DNA of 64,000 nucleotides, taken from the NCBI GenBank assembly GCA_036898135.1, contig CM072523.1:3603959-3667958 (forward strand). The letters run 5' to 3'. Shown in pieces: positions 35,878 to 45,699 of the stretch (within the stretch, counting starts at the first letter, position 1; each line of letters opens with the position of its first letter). The stretch is from Oncomelania hupensis. Lineage: Eukaryota; Mollusca; Gastropoda; Littorinimorpha; Pomatiopsidae. A program made the position numbers and the translations under genes. The notes beneath the pieces were generated by a model. It was not told the DNA's origin. It was given only the letters and a program-made list of their open reading frames with translations, and did not search any database.

Positions 35878-36549
35878 TTAACGCTTTGCCTGCCAATCGA
35901 CGATATATCGTCGATCTGAGCCGCCATGTTTGTGCCAATCGACGATATATCGTCGATTTCAGTATTCCATTTCGTTCCGTTTTTTTGCGCAGTCCAATCC
36001 AAGTTTTATTTTAACCAAAGAGAGATAACTCTTTCTACTTTCGTTCTCGATCGACACGCGCGTGGTTTCTTCAAATTGATTCATTTTTAGAGTGTTTTTT
36101 GTGCATTTTACTAAGCATTGTGATGGGCACAATCGACAGTGTGTCAAACTCTGCTAATAATCAATATAATTTCAAACTGTAAAGTGTATTTTGATCCTAA
36201 ATAAATGTTCTTTCTGGTGTGTGAAGCTGATTCAGTGATTGGAATTATTCCTCCAGATTGTTTTTATCACTGTGGTATGTAGAAATATTTTTATTTTATT
36301 TTATCATTTCAAAAAGATCAACATGCTTTCAAAACACATATTTCAATAACATAATCAAATTAACATTTTTGTGGTTTTTTTTTTCTTATTCTTCACTCTT
36401 TTACCTTTAATTTGATATGAAATATGTCTATTTAACAACTATTATTGAAAGAACAGTAGCTTAAATGCCTAACGTACTGAACTTTCTTTCCGGTGCCAGA
36501 GAAATGTCTGGCACAAACGTGGAAACATGCCTGGCAGGCAAAGAGTTAA
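35878..36549. mobile_element. piggyBac-like MITE, 664 bp plus TTAA flanks
   Basis: The element at 35882-36545 is bounded by TTAA on both sides, the diagnostic piggyBac target. The ends are inverted: CGCTTTGCCTGCCA on the left and TGGCAGGCAAAGAG on the right. A subterminal GTTTGTGCC is also inverted at the right end as GGCACAAAC. Removing the element and one TTAA restores a continuous minisatellite. No transposase ORF is present. Confidence 0.85.
35897..35956. promoter_or_regulatory. Duplicated 20-bp perfect palindromes
   Basis: ATCGACGATATATCGTCGAT occurs at about 35897-35916 and again at about 35938-35957, inside the left end of the piggyBac-like MITE. Each copy is its own reverse complement. 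A protein-binding role (transposase or host factor) is possible but inferred. Confidence 0.6.
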
Positions 36550-36770
36550 GATATAAGTCTATGTGCTACACCTGTAAGTTATAGTTTGAACATAAAAGTC
36601 TACGTGTTATACCTCAAAGTTATAGTTTTAACATAAAAGTTTATGTGCGATACCTCAAAGGTTATAGTTTTAACATAAAAGTCTATGTTCTACACCTCAA
36701 AGCTATAGTTTTAACATAAAAGTCTACATGCTACACCTCAAAGGTTATAGTTTTAACATAAAAGTCACCT

Positions 36771-37335
36771 ATTTGTTTCTTATTCATAAAACTGGTCTTA
36801 GCATGCAGTCTAATTTCATGTTGAAGTATTTTCATATTATTACATTTTTATTATTCCCGTTGATTACGGTTATCATATTTTAATTCAGATTTTTTATTTC
36901 TCAGCATGGATGTGCATTATATTTTGAATCGTGTTCCTAATTGTTTTATTTGGCATTATTTCTCTAAAAGATATGAATAGGATTTTGTCGCTGATTTGGT
37001 TTATCCTTCTGTTCTGAAATTCTGGTCAAGATTTAAAACAAAAAAGTGCTTTTTATTTGTTAAATAGAAAGAACACATACACAAAACACCATGGTAGTTT
37101 ACAATTGATTAAGGTTTGTTATATTAACTTATGATTATATTTCACTTTATTTTTCAATCAGCATTTTAATTGCATTCATATTTGCAACTTTGTTTTCATT
37201 ATTAAAATTTTTAAAAGTTGAAACTACAATCAGAGTAGAACTGCATTTATGTTTATACGTAATGCAGATAAATAGTTGTAAATGTAATTTCAAATAACTT
37301 TGTAATTTCATCTTCTGTGCTACAGGTATAAACTA
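36771..37335. other. AT-rich noncoding stretch
   Basis: No exon or recognised repeat was seen. It could be distal 3' UTR or intergenic DNA downstream of the scramblase gene. Confidence 0.4.

Positions 37336-37404
<69 letters not shown>
37336..37404. repeat. (CTA)n microsatellite
   Basis: More than 20 nearly perfect ACT/CTA triplets. Confidence 0.98.
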
Positions 37405-37419
37405 AATACTTTAATAATA

Positions 37420-37488
37420 TATACAGACGTGTAGTAAGGAAAAAGATTTAGGAGTAACTTTTGACGGGACGCGTAATTTTGATATACA
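37420..37488 (+). mobile_element. LINE copy B, first fragment
   Basis: It encodes KEKDLGVTFDG and NFDIH, matching the EKDLGVTFDCKLKFDAHI block of LINE copy A. It is cut at 37488 by the hAT element and resumes at 48569. Confidence 0.8.
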
Positions 37489-37814
37489 CAGGGATCAGTT
37501 TACTAGCGCGCCCTGCGCCATTGACGCATAAAAATTAAAAATGACCCATCTACAATTCTTGCCAGGGGCCGAATGGCGCTTCGATTTTTTGTACCAGTGC
37601 GCCACCACAATAACAGTGCACTGTATTGGAGGCGACAAACATGCTTTTGCTAAGGCAAGTTCCCACTCCTTACAAGTTCAGCGATTGGCTATGAGGGCCC
37701 GGATGTTGATCTTTCAGCCAATAAGAACTGTTGTACGATTCTTCCAAATCAGAATTTGCTATCGTCTGCGCGTATGTTGTGTCCGTGCAAGGAGGATTTT
37801 GTGTTTTTCTTTGC

Positions 37815-38085
37815 GCTGCTTTGAAAATGCCCCCTAAAAAAAATACCTAAACTTGAGGTAGGACAGTCTAGACTGTCGTTTGCTGCTATTAAACCACAGT
37901 CTACCGCCGCTAATCCTACGCAAGATGATTGTGTGATCCCCGAGTCAAGTCAAAATACCGAAGTGTCGGACGCAGATAGGCCTACGCGGTCATGTTCAAG
38001 TTCTGAAAAAAAACAAAGAACCAGTTCAACCTCGATGCTGGCAGGAAAAGTGGCTTCATACGTATCCTTGGCTTAGATACGACAG
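37815..38085 (+). pseudogene. hAT transposase, N-terminal region
   Basis: It starts near the ATG of MPPKKN. It continues through a Ser/Thr-rich frame (SRLSFAAIKPQS), then shifts frame near 38030 to reach WQEKWLHTYPWLRYD, the entry to the zinc finger. At least two frameshifts interrupt it. Confidence 0.6.
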
Positions 38086-38538
38086 AAAATGTGGTTTTTT
38101 TAAATAATTTTATTTATTTATTTATTTTTATTGTTATTTGTTATTATTGTTGTTGTTATTGTTATTATTATTGTTGTTTTATTTTTTTTATTCATTTACT
38201 TTTAATAATGGAAATAGTTTTATAAAATATTTACTAAATTAATTGGCAAAACTTTAGCCAATTAATTAATTAATTCCATTTAAGTCTAATTGTCTTTAAA
38301 CCTATATTGTTTTAAATGCAGTCGTTTTAAAACTATATTGTTATTAATGCAGTTTATAAGTTTAACCCTTTAAGTTTAATCCTAATATTATCACTGCACA
38401 TATGTATATATATATTGTTGTAAATGTAACTTACTCTCTTTTACATTGTATTTTAATATGATATTTTATATTCTTTTATTTTAATGTCTCTACAAGGCAT
38501 GTGCTTTGAGACTCTAATAAAATATCAATCATCACAGG
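38086..38538. mobile_element. 453-bp AT-rich insertion flanked by TACGACAG
   Basis: TACGACAG occurs at 38078-38085 and 38539-38546, exactly around this block. Removing the block and one repeat leaves one open frame joining WLRYD to SSKNEMFCEVC. There is no GT donor at the left edge, so an intron is less likely. The 8-bp duplication suggests a hAT-type MITE. Terminal inverted repeats are weak at best, and AATAAA near 38518 would also allow a retroposed origin. Confidence 0.55.
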
Positions 38539-39104
38539 TACGACAGTTCCAAGAATGAAATGTTTTGCGAGGTTTGCCGTAAGAACAGCAAGAAGAATGC
38601 GATGGCGATTGGCACTGACAATTTTCGAACTTCAACATTAACTCGCCACGTTCAAGGGTCCGACCACCAACTACTCTCTGCTGCTCCAAAAGAAAAAGAA
38701 TGAAAACTTGCACCCAGGCAGCACTCACTAAGCAGGAGCAAGCTCTTGTTATTGCTTTCAAGTGCATGTTTTGGCTTTCCAAGGAGAACATCCCAATAAC
38801 AAAATTTCGGTCTTTGATGAATTTCTTGTGTGAACTGAGTGTTCCCAACATTGAACATTTACAGTGTAAAGACAATGTTGACTATACTAGCAACTCTTCT
38901 GCTGATTCGTTCCTGTCAGTCCTCTCTGACCTCATTGATGAGGAGATATCCCAGAAAGTTAGGCAGTCACCAGTAGTGACAGTGTTTGTGGATGAGTCTA
39001 CTGATATTGTGGTACATCATAAACTTGCTATAAATGTTCGGGTTGTAGACCCACTGTCTCTTCAGCCAAGTACATTTTTCTTGACAGATGTTCGCCTTAG
39101 TGCT
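38539..39104 (+). pseudogene. hAT transposase, zinc finger and first catalytic segment
   Basis: It encodes a C2H2-type finger (CEVC then HVQGSDH), followed by a stop or frameshift near 38700. The RNase H-like core follows from 38700 with VFVDESTD, where the Asp of DESTD is the expected first catalytic residue. The frame is cut at 39104 by the Gypsy element inside TDVRLSA. Confidence 0.82.
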
Positions 39105-40624
39105 TGTCACGTGGGGTTTATGGGCTCTGCACAATGGAATTATGGACCCTCACGTTTATTCGGTGGGAACTGCTAGTAAGTCACCCTATGAATTACTTTA
39201 ATAAATTTATTTGTTTAGCTCGTTCTGTGTCAAGATTGGGGTACAGAAATAGATAGAAAAATGGTAAAAGATTACTGTCACACTAGCTTTCACACGGCTA
39301 TGAATCATATGTAGTCCAGCCACTTGATAACAGTTAAAATCACACATTTATTTCTTCTACTCTATACAAGATTCTCTAAGTACTAATCTAACTTAAAATG
39401 TCTCAGTCACTGCTAATAGTTCGATCGCTGATAGTCTAGGCAGCTGTTTTATCTTCCTCGGGCACTTGCTATAATATTTCATGTAGATTTGGACTACTGT
39501 GGTCCGTTTTACAGTTTCTGAAGAGTTGGACTACTGTGGTCCTGTTATGATCAGTTTAAGTGCACCTTCGTGTTATGCACTTAACTCATGAGTGGGGGTT
39601 CGAAGTCCTTCTGTGAGGTAGCTTCTGGTCCACCTGTGTCGTTGTGTAGTTGGGTTCCCTTGCCACGCTGTGGGGTCTGACAGGGAGTTTTCCGGGTAGC
39701 TCTTTCCGTCTTGTGCGGTAGAGGATACTCCGCCAACTAGTCGTTTCTGTGGAGTGGTGCGCACAGGATAGCTCGCCTGCTCGTCTGTAATATAAGAGAC
39801 GAAATTCTGCACAACCCTGAATAATCGGTTTGTGCAGAGCGTCTCACTGAAAGCCAAAGTAGCCCTCAGTGATAGCTCCACATCTCTATACATAAGCGAC
39901 GAACATTCTGCTACTTCCGGGTTACACTGGAATCTCACTCTAAATTCCTATACATACATAAATATCAATCGTGTCTAACTATACACATACAGAATTAATA
40001 ATAATATAAACATTCAGTGGTACAGCCACTGGTCTGCAAACATACATATAAGTTAAACAACAGTCGTTCCGCACGGGATACAACATGGCGGCGCAACCGG
40101 TCGTGTTTCGCCTCGTGCTCGGCTCGTCCACGTGGTACGGCAAATTCGGATTAACAATTCACATTTATGCATAGCAAATTCCACAAACATAATTTCAACA
40201 ATAATATAAATATATCACGATGAAACAGAAGGGTGTTCATTTACCTGTTTGACAAGTTCAGGCCCGTGATGACTTGAGAGAATTCTAAGATTTCTAAGTC
40301 CTGCTTCCTGGTCTATGAGTGCAGAGATTTCTCTAGCTGTGGAGATGTTGACTCTACCTCGTCTCACACACGACTGATTCAAACTGCGCTAAGATTTGAC
40401 ACAGTCAGAACTGCTCTACCCACTGAGCCTGCTCTGATTGGTTAAAACGGTCCGATTCAAAGCTCAAGTGCTGACTCACTGCGATGTGGGTGGCTCGCTC
40501 GCCGTGTGTGGTCTGCTGTGTAATTTAATTGCTGCTGTGTAATAGTCTAACTTCTCTACTGTTACAAAGACTACACATGGCTAAATAGTCAACAAGCAGA
40601 GTTAAAACTAGCCAATTCATGACA
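39105..40624 (-). repeat. 3' LTR of the Gypsy element, 1520 bp
   Basis: It begins TGTCACGTGGGGTTTATGGG and ends CCAATTCATGACA on the + strand. It is longer than the other LTR, which has many small deletions relative to it in its first half. Confidence 0.92.
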
Positions 40625-40640
40625 GGCTCCCTCAACTGAA
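40625..40640 (-). other. Candidate polypurine tract
   Basis: Directly next to the 3' LTR the - strand reads TTGAGGGAGCC, the position required for plus-strand priming. It is short and imperfect. Confidence 0.4.
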
Positions 40641-40791
40641 AAAAGGCGATGACTACTGGATTCGACCTTTTTCTACTACAGAGCCTAGTTTAACACTGCA
40701 CTATCCTAGGGTCCTATTTACAAACTAATTTGGTTGCTCTACCTGAGCTGCAATGCTGTGCCAGGTAGCTATGGACACTAGTGACAGGGTT

Positions 40792-42245
40792 TTATTGGGC
40801 GGGGACGAATTCTGGTGCTGTGGCCCTTAGTTGTGTTGGGTGGGCGACAGCTGCTGAGTCCTCCACGAGATGGCGACTGAGGTAGTCGGCTCCGTGGTTC
40901 TCTTTGCCGGGGATGTAATCGATTTGGAATGAGTATGCCTGAAGGGTGAGTGCCCATCGCATCAGGCGAGAGTTCAAAGACTTGGAGGCTGCCAGGAACG
41001 ATAGTGGTTGGTGGTCCACCTGAACTGTGAAGTGGGTCCCATACAGGTAGAGTTGGAATTTCTGTATGGCCCAGACTAGTCCAAGGCATTCTTTCTCCGA
41101 CGTGGCGTAGTGGGTCTCGGCGGGTCTCAATTTTCTGCTGGCGTAGGCGACAGGGAATAGCGTCTCGGCATTCTTGGGGTCGCGCTGTAGCAGTACTGCT
41201 CCGAGGCCTAAGTCGCTTGCGTCGGTGCGAAGAACGAATGGCTGAGTTAAATCGGGTAGGTGGAGTACTGGCGCCGATGTCATTCTGTCCTTGAGTGTTT
41301 GGAATGCTGTCTCGCATTCGGCTGTCCATACTACTTTGTCCGGGGCGATTTTCCGGGTTCCATTTGTCAGAGGTACGGCGATGCTGTTGTAGTTGGGGAT
41401 GAACTTCTGGTAGAAGCCGCAGAGTCCTAGAAACGACTGCACTTCCTTCTTTGTCTTGGGCCTAGGAGCGTCGAGTAGGCGTTTCACTGTCTTTTCTACC
41501 GGTCGCAGGCTTCCTTGACTGATGGTGTGTCCCAGAAATTCTAGTTCTGTGAATCCAATCTGACATTTGGTGGGTCTTGCCGTCAATCCCGTGTCTCTGA
41601 GGCGGGCGAGTAGTTGTCGTAGGAGCGTGACATGTTCCTCCCACGTAGGTGTTGCGATGAGGATGTCGTCCATAAACGAATGTAGGTGCTCGCTGCTCAG
41701 GGGTGCCAGGAGTTTTCGCATCATGGCGCTGAAGATGCTGGGTGCGTTGTGGAGTCCGAATGGAAGCACATTGAACTCGAAGTGTCCTTCCATAGTGCTG
41801 AAAGCTAGGTACTTTCGGACTTGTGGTTGTACTGGTATCTGGTAGTATCCTTTGCTGAGGTCGATGCGTGAGAAGTACTTTGCTCGCTGTAGCTTGGCCA
41901 ATAGGTCTGTCTGGTCCGGGAGTGGCTCTGGCTGGAACTGCGTTACCGCATTCAGGAGTCTGAAGTCGATGCACAGTCGATGCTCTCCGTTGGGTTTTCG
42001 CAACAATACCGTGCCTGCGCTGTAGGGTGAAGTAGACTCTGAGATGATTCCGGCTGCCAGTAAGGTGTCTATCTCTTCCTTGATGGCTCGCTGCTGAGAC
42101 AGTGGCATCGGGTAGAGCTTCTGGCGGACGGGTGTTGGGTCGGTCACCGTTAAGGTTACTTCGACGAGGTCTGTCCTCCCTGGGCGGTCTGTGAGCACAG
42201 TCTGATGTTGTCGAATGACCTGTAGTACTTGCTGTTGGCTGTTTA
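40792..42245 (-). CDS. Gypsy reverse transcriptase and RNase H
   Basis: The open frame starts after a stop near 42250, with its first ATG at 42198; no independent start is expected. RT motifs in ORF numbering: KPNGEHRLCIDFR (68-80), catalytic D113 in RIDLSKGYYQIP, LPFGLHNAP (145-153) and FMDD (175-178). RNase H follows, with TDASDLGLGAVLLQ at about 325, EKECLGLVWAIQKF, and DYIPGKENHGADYLSR near the end. The stop is at 40792, about 170 bp before the 3' LTR. This frame is intact within itself. No integrase lies downstream, which confirms the unusual domain order. Confidence 0.94.
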
Positions 42246-43729
42246 GCGGCTAGGTCTCCGTTGAGTATCACGTCTTTGTAGGTTTCTTTGGAGTGCAGGG
42301 GATACTCTACTGCATTGGTCTCCATGCTTTCTCCTTCTTCCGCGATGGCGATGGCTAACAAGTTGTGAGTGCTGGGGGTCGCTGGTCTGTCCGTATACTT
42401 CTTGAGGAGATTGATGTGGTGGTATCGGGCTCTCCCGTTCACCTCTACTTGGTAGACTGTCTTGGATTTCTTGGCAGTCACCCGGTACGGTCCTCTCCAA
42501 GCGATGTCCAGCTTGTTGGTTCCACTTGGAAGTAAGAGTAGCACTTGATCGCCGACTTGCAGTTCTCTGTCCTTCGCGTGGCGGTTGTAGTACTTCGCCT
42601 GACGGGCTCTTGCCTTCTTCAGTGCTTCACCAGCTTTCTTCCACGTTGCTTTGAGGGTTTCCTGCAGGTCTGCGACGTACTTGGTGGCACCTCTTGGTGT
42701 GTCGTCTATCTTGGCTTCCGTCCAACTTCTGCGTAGGGCTTCTAGCGGTCCTGCTAGAGGTCTGCCGAATAGCAAGGTTGACGGGGTGTAGCCTGTGGCT
42801 GCATGGGGCGTTTCTCGGTATGCGAACAGTGCCGCATTCACGTAGGTGTCCCACGCTTCTGGATTGTCGTCGGCGACTTTCCTGAGGATGGTGAGAAGGG
42901 TTCCATTCAGTCTTTCTACTTGTCCGTTGCTGGCGGGGTGGTATGGTGGTGTGCGAATGTGATGAACTTGTATCAACTCGAACACGTCTTGCATCAGGCG
43001 GCCGGTGAACTGAGATCCGTTGTCCGTTCTAATGCTGTCCGGGAATCCGACTCTGGTAAAGATGGCGATGAGTGCATCTGCGATCTTCTTGGTGTCGATC
43101 GCTGGCAACGGGACTGCTTCGCACCACATCGTACATGCGTCGACGAGTGTGAGTAGAAATCTGTTCCGCTTCTTGGTCATGGGCAGTGGTCCTACTATGT
43201 CTACTGAGACTTGCTGGAATGGTACGCCGACTACTACCGATGGTCCTAAGGTAACTGGTACGGTGTGATGTCGCGGGGAATATCGTTGACATTGGTGGCA
43301 AGATTTCACGTAGCGCTTGACATCCTCCGTGATTCCTGGCCAATAGTAGTGTGCGCTGATTCTCTGCACTGTGGCTCCAATTCCCATGTGTCCGCTGAGT
43401 GGCATGCTGTGGCCTAACTCTAGTACTTGGGCTCGAAGGGTGGCTGGCAGTACTAGTTGGGTGTGATCTCCATCTCCTTGGCGATGAAGAACTCCCTCTT
43501 CCATGTAGAAGTCTCCCTTGTGCGGGGGTGTGTGCGCCTTGGGTAGCTTCTGGAAGCACTTCGCTATCGAGGTGTCTCCTTTCTGTGCTGTTTTGATCTC
43601 TTCGAGTCCTGGATTCGGAGCGAACTCGGGCTGGGGTGGTTGGGTTTTAGCTTGGGCCCTGGTTTGCACTGCAGCTATCTCTCCAGTTTTAGGGGGCGTG
43701 CCTAAGAACACATACCTACAACCTAGCAC
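42245..43729 (-). pseudogene. Gypsy integrase (upstream of RT)
   Basis: In the ORF starting at 43729 the zinc-binding HHCC motif is H107, H114, C144 and C147 (CHQCQ). The DDE core is D177 (VDIVGPL), D236 (RTDNGSQFTG) and E272 (NGQVERLNG), a D,D-35-E spacing. A GPY/F-type module follows (VGDQVLLLLPSG, WRGPYRV). After about residue 490 the frame reads out of phase into RT, so a one-base shift lies near 42240. Integrase processes and joins cDNA ends to the target; all key residues are present. Confidence 0.92.
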
Positions 43730-43733
43730 TAGA

Positions 43734-44745
43734 TCATAGGGGTTTCTGTAAAACAGCTGCTTGGATTCGTCCTGTGACGTACCTACTCTCTACTTCGATC
43801 CATGCTATTGGGCAAGTAGTCGTCGGTTTCGTCAAGTCTGCTCCTTGTAAGTCGACTGTCTTGTCTGTCAAGTCCGCGCGCGATACAAGAGATTCGCTAA
43901 CTATCGCGTCGTATGATAGACCTGTGTCATACAGACAGTTCGCTTCTTTTCCGTTGACCTTGACCGTGTCTGTCACCGATGGGTGATCTCCGATTGTGTG
44001 TGGCTTGTTACCGCTGCTTTGAGTTAGAACTCTGTGCGCTGGCCGGCTTTCGCGCTCTTCCCTACGTTGTGCGGCCAACTTGAAACATTCTGCGGTGGAG
44101 TGATTGTTTCTATTGCAGAACGAACAATACCGTCTCTGTTCTGCGGGACCTCTTTTCCCGAATTCCGTGTTGGGTCCTTTATTTTGCCCAGGTCTGGGGT
44201 TATTCGGCTTATTCGCGGTGCGCTCTTCCCGGTTAGGGCTTCGTTTCTGTGCCTCTTTCCTGTTAGGCTTTAGGTCTCGCCTGAAGCTCTTGGCTTCTCC
44301 GTGTGCGGCCACGTACCTATCTGCGACCTTGACCAGATCTTCTAGTCTTTCCGCGCCCTGCTCTACTGAGAATGTCCTCAGCTCGGGGGTCATGGTTTCC
44401 CGTAGCTGTTCCCATACTAACAGTTCTGTCAGTCCATCATACGACTTAGCCGTGGCTGACTGGCTAATCCACTTATCCAGCATTGTGGACAACCGATCCG
44501 CGAACTGCGCATAGCTCTCTCCTTTCACTCTCCGATTGGTGCGGAATTTTTGCCGATAGCATTCTCCTGTTAGTTCGAATCCCGTTAGGAGTGCCTCTTT
44601 TACCTTGTGATAGTCAGTCACTCTGTCAGTCGGTAGCTTACTGTAGATGTCATAAGCCTTTCCTCTAAGCCCTTGACTAAGCTTAAAAGACCAATGAGTG
44701 GGATCTAGTTTATACTCTGTTGCTAGACGCTCAAACCAGTCAGAT
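43734..44745 (-). pseudogene. Gypsy gag capsid, zinc knuckle and protease
   Basis: Capsid-like similarity starts upstream of the ORF's first ATG (44621), at WFERLATEYKLDP, and continues through YDIYSKLPTDR. In ORF numbering a zinc knuckle C-x2-C-x4-H-x4-C spans residues 166-179 (CSFCNRNNHSTAEC). An aspartic protease with catalytic DTG lies at 232-234 (CLYDTGLSYDAIV). The frame stops at 43734. The protease C-terminal motif (LVLG) is in the next frame, so a frameshift lies near 43740. Confidence 0.86.
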
Positions 44746-45337
44746 AGAGATCTAAACCTTCTTCTCTCTCATTGAATGTTCCCAGTGGGAATGACATTCC
44801 TTGTACAGGGTTGGGGGCTACCTCTAGCTGATCTGAGTGGGAAGGGGTTGAGGAAGAACTTGAAGCTCCTGATCCCAATCTTCTTAGCTCTAACTCATGC
44901 TGTCTTTCTTTTTCCTTTTCTTCCCTCTCTTTTTCTTTTTCTGCCCTCTCATACTCCCATTTCCTAACTTCTGCTTCTCTCTCTGCTGCTAATGCTGCCT
45001 TCTTCTGTTCTCCTTCTAATTCTAATTTCTTCTGTTCTCTTGCTGCTTCTAACTCTGCTTTCTTTTGCTCTGCTTCTAGTTTTTTCTGTTCTGCTTCTAG
45101 TTCTGCTTTTCTCTGTTCTGCTTCGAGTTTCTTCGCCTCTCTCTCTGCTTCTAACTTCTTTGCCTCTCTCTCTGCTTCTAACTTCTTTGCCTCTCTCTCT
45201 GCTGCTCTCTCTGCCTTAGCCCCCTGTTTCTCTACCTCTGCATTGATATACGCAATTAGGTCTGCCCCTGCTAAGTGTAAAGCTTCCCCTAATTCCTTGA
45301 AGCGCAATCTCAAGGCCACTGGGTCCGACATTGCCAA
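44730..45337 (-). pseudogene. Gypsy gag, N-terminal coiled-coil part
   Basis: The ATG at 45337 begins MAMSDPVALRLRFKELGE. A long Lys/Glu/Ala coiled coil with repeated AEREAKKLE units follows, then a GTFNEREEGLDLYLT segment, which in related proteins leads into the capsid-like gag domain. The frame ends prematurely at 44723, and capsid similarity resumes at about 44745 in another frame, so gag is frameshifted here. Confidence 0.8.
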
Positions 45338-45674
45338 ACGTGTCTATGAACACCCTCTGAATCAAGTGGAATACCAAAACACTAGCAATATTGCAAGTCA
45401 ATAAAAACAATGCAAAGACCATAAAATTCGTAATCAATAATAGAATAAAACAAGAGTCAAATGGCATACAACAGTTACTTAAGCAAAACCTGCAAAAGAA
45501 CAATGCAACATACAGGCACAAAAATATTTGAAGCAAAAAAGTTTTTAACTAAAGAATAGTGCACCACAACTGATCCGTCCTTGTTACCACTATTCTAAGT
45601 TATTCTACTACTCCTACTGTTATCTAATTTTATTGTACTTAGGTCCGGTTATACCCAATTCCTATTATACACAG

Positions 45675-45693
45675 ATCCTGGCAGGCTCGCCAA
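45675..45693 (-). other. Primer binding site of the Gypsy element
   Basis: Just inside the 5' LTR the - strand reads TGGCGAGCCTGCCAGGA, beginning with TGG as the complement of a tRNA CCA end. It resembles the 3' end of a tRNA-Arg of the ACG type, with one mismatch from the vertebrate sequence as I recall it. The spacing to the LTR is about 7 bases. Confidence 0.6.
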
Positions 45694-45699
45694 TTAAAG

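Larger units (their letters stand above)
35020..36770. repeat. 28-bp minisatellite, interrupted at 35878-36549
   Basis: The unit is close to ACACCTCAAAGTTATGACAT followed by ACGAGTCT. More than 30 degenerate copies fill 35020-35877 and continue at 36550-36770, where the word is TTATAGTTTTAACATAAAAG. It starts about 160 bp downstream of the second scramblase stop, so it may be in the 3' UTR. Confidence 0.9.

Noticed and set aside
38086..38538. Intron in the hAT transposase
   Set aside because: There is no GT donor at the left edge, and an exact 8-bp flanking duplication explains the block better.
41462..42240. C-terminal half of the 755-codon - strand ORF
   Set aside because: After about residue 490 it is the RT coding region read out of phase; only the integrase part is real.
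40792..45337. Simple misreading of a standard Gypsy order because of strand
   Set aside because: All coding is on the - strand, the PBS lies by the right LTR, and integrase lies between protease and RT, so the order is truly copia-like.
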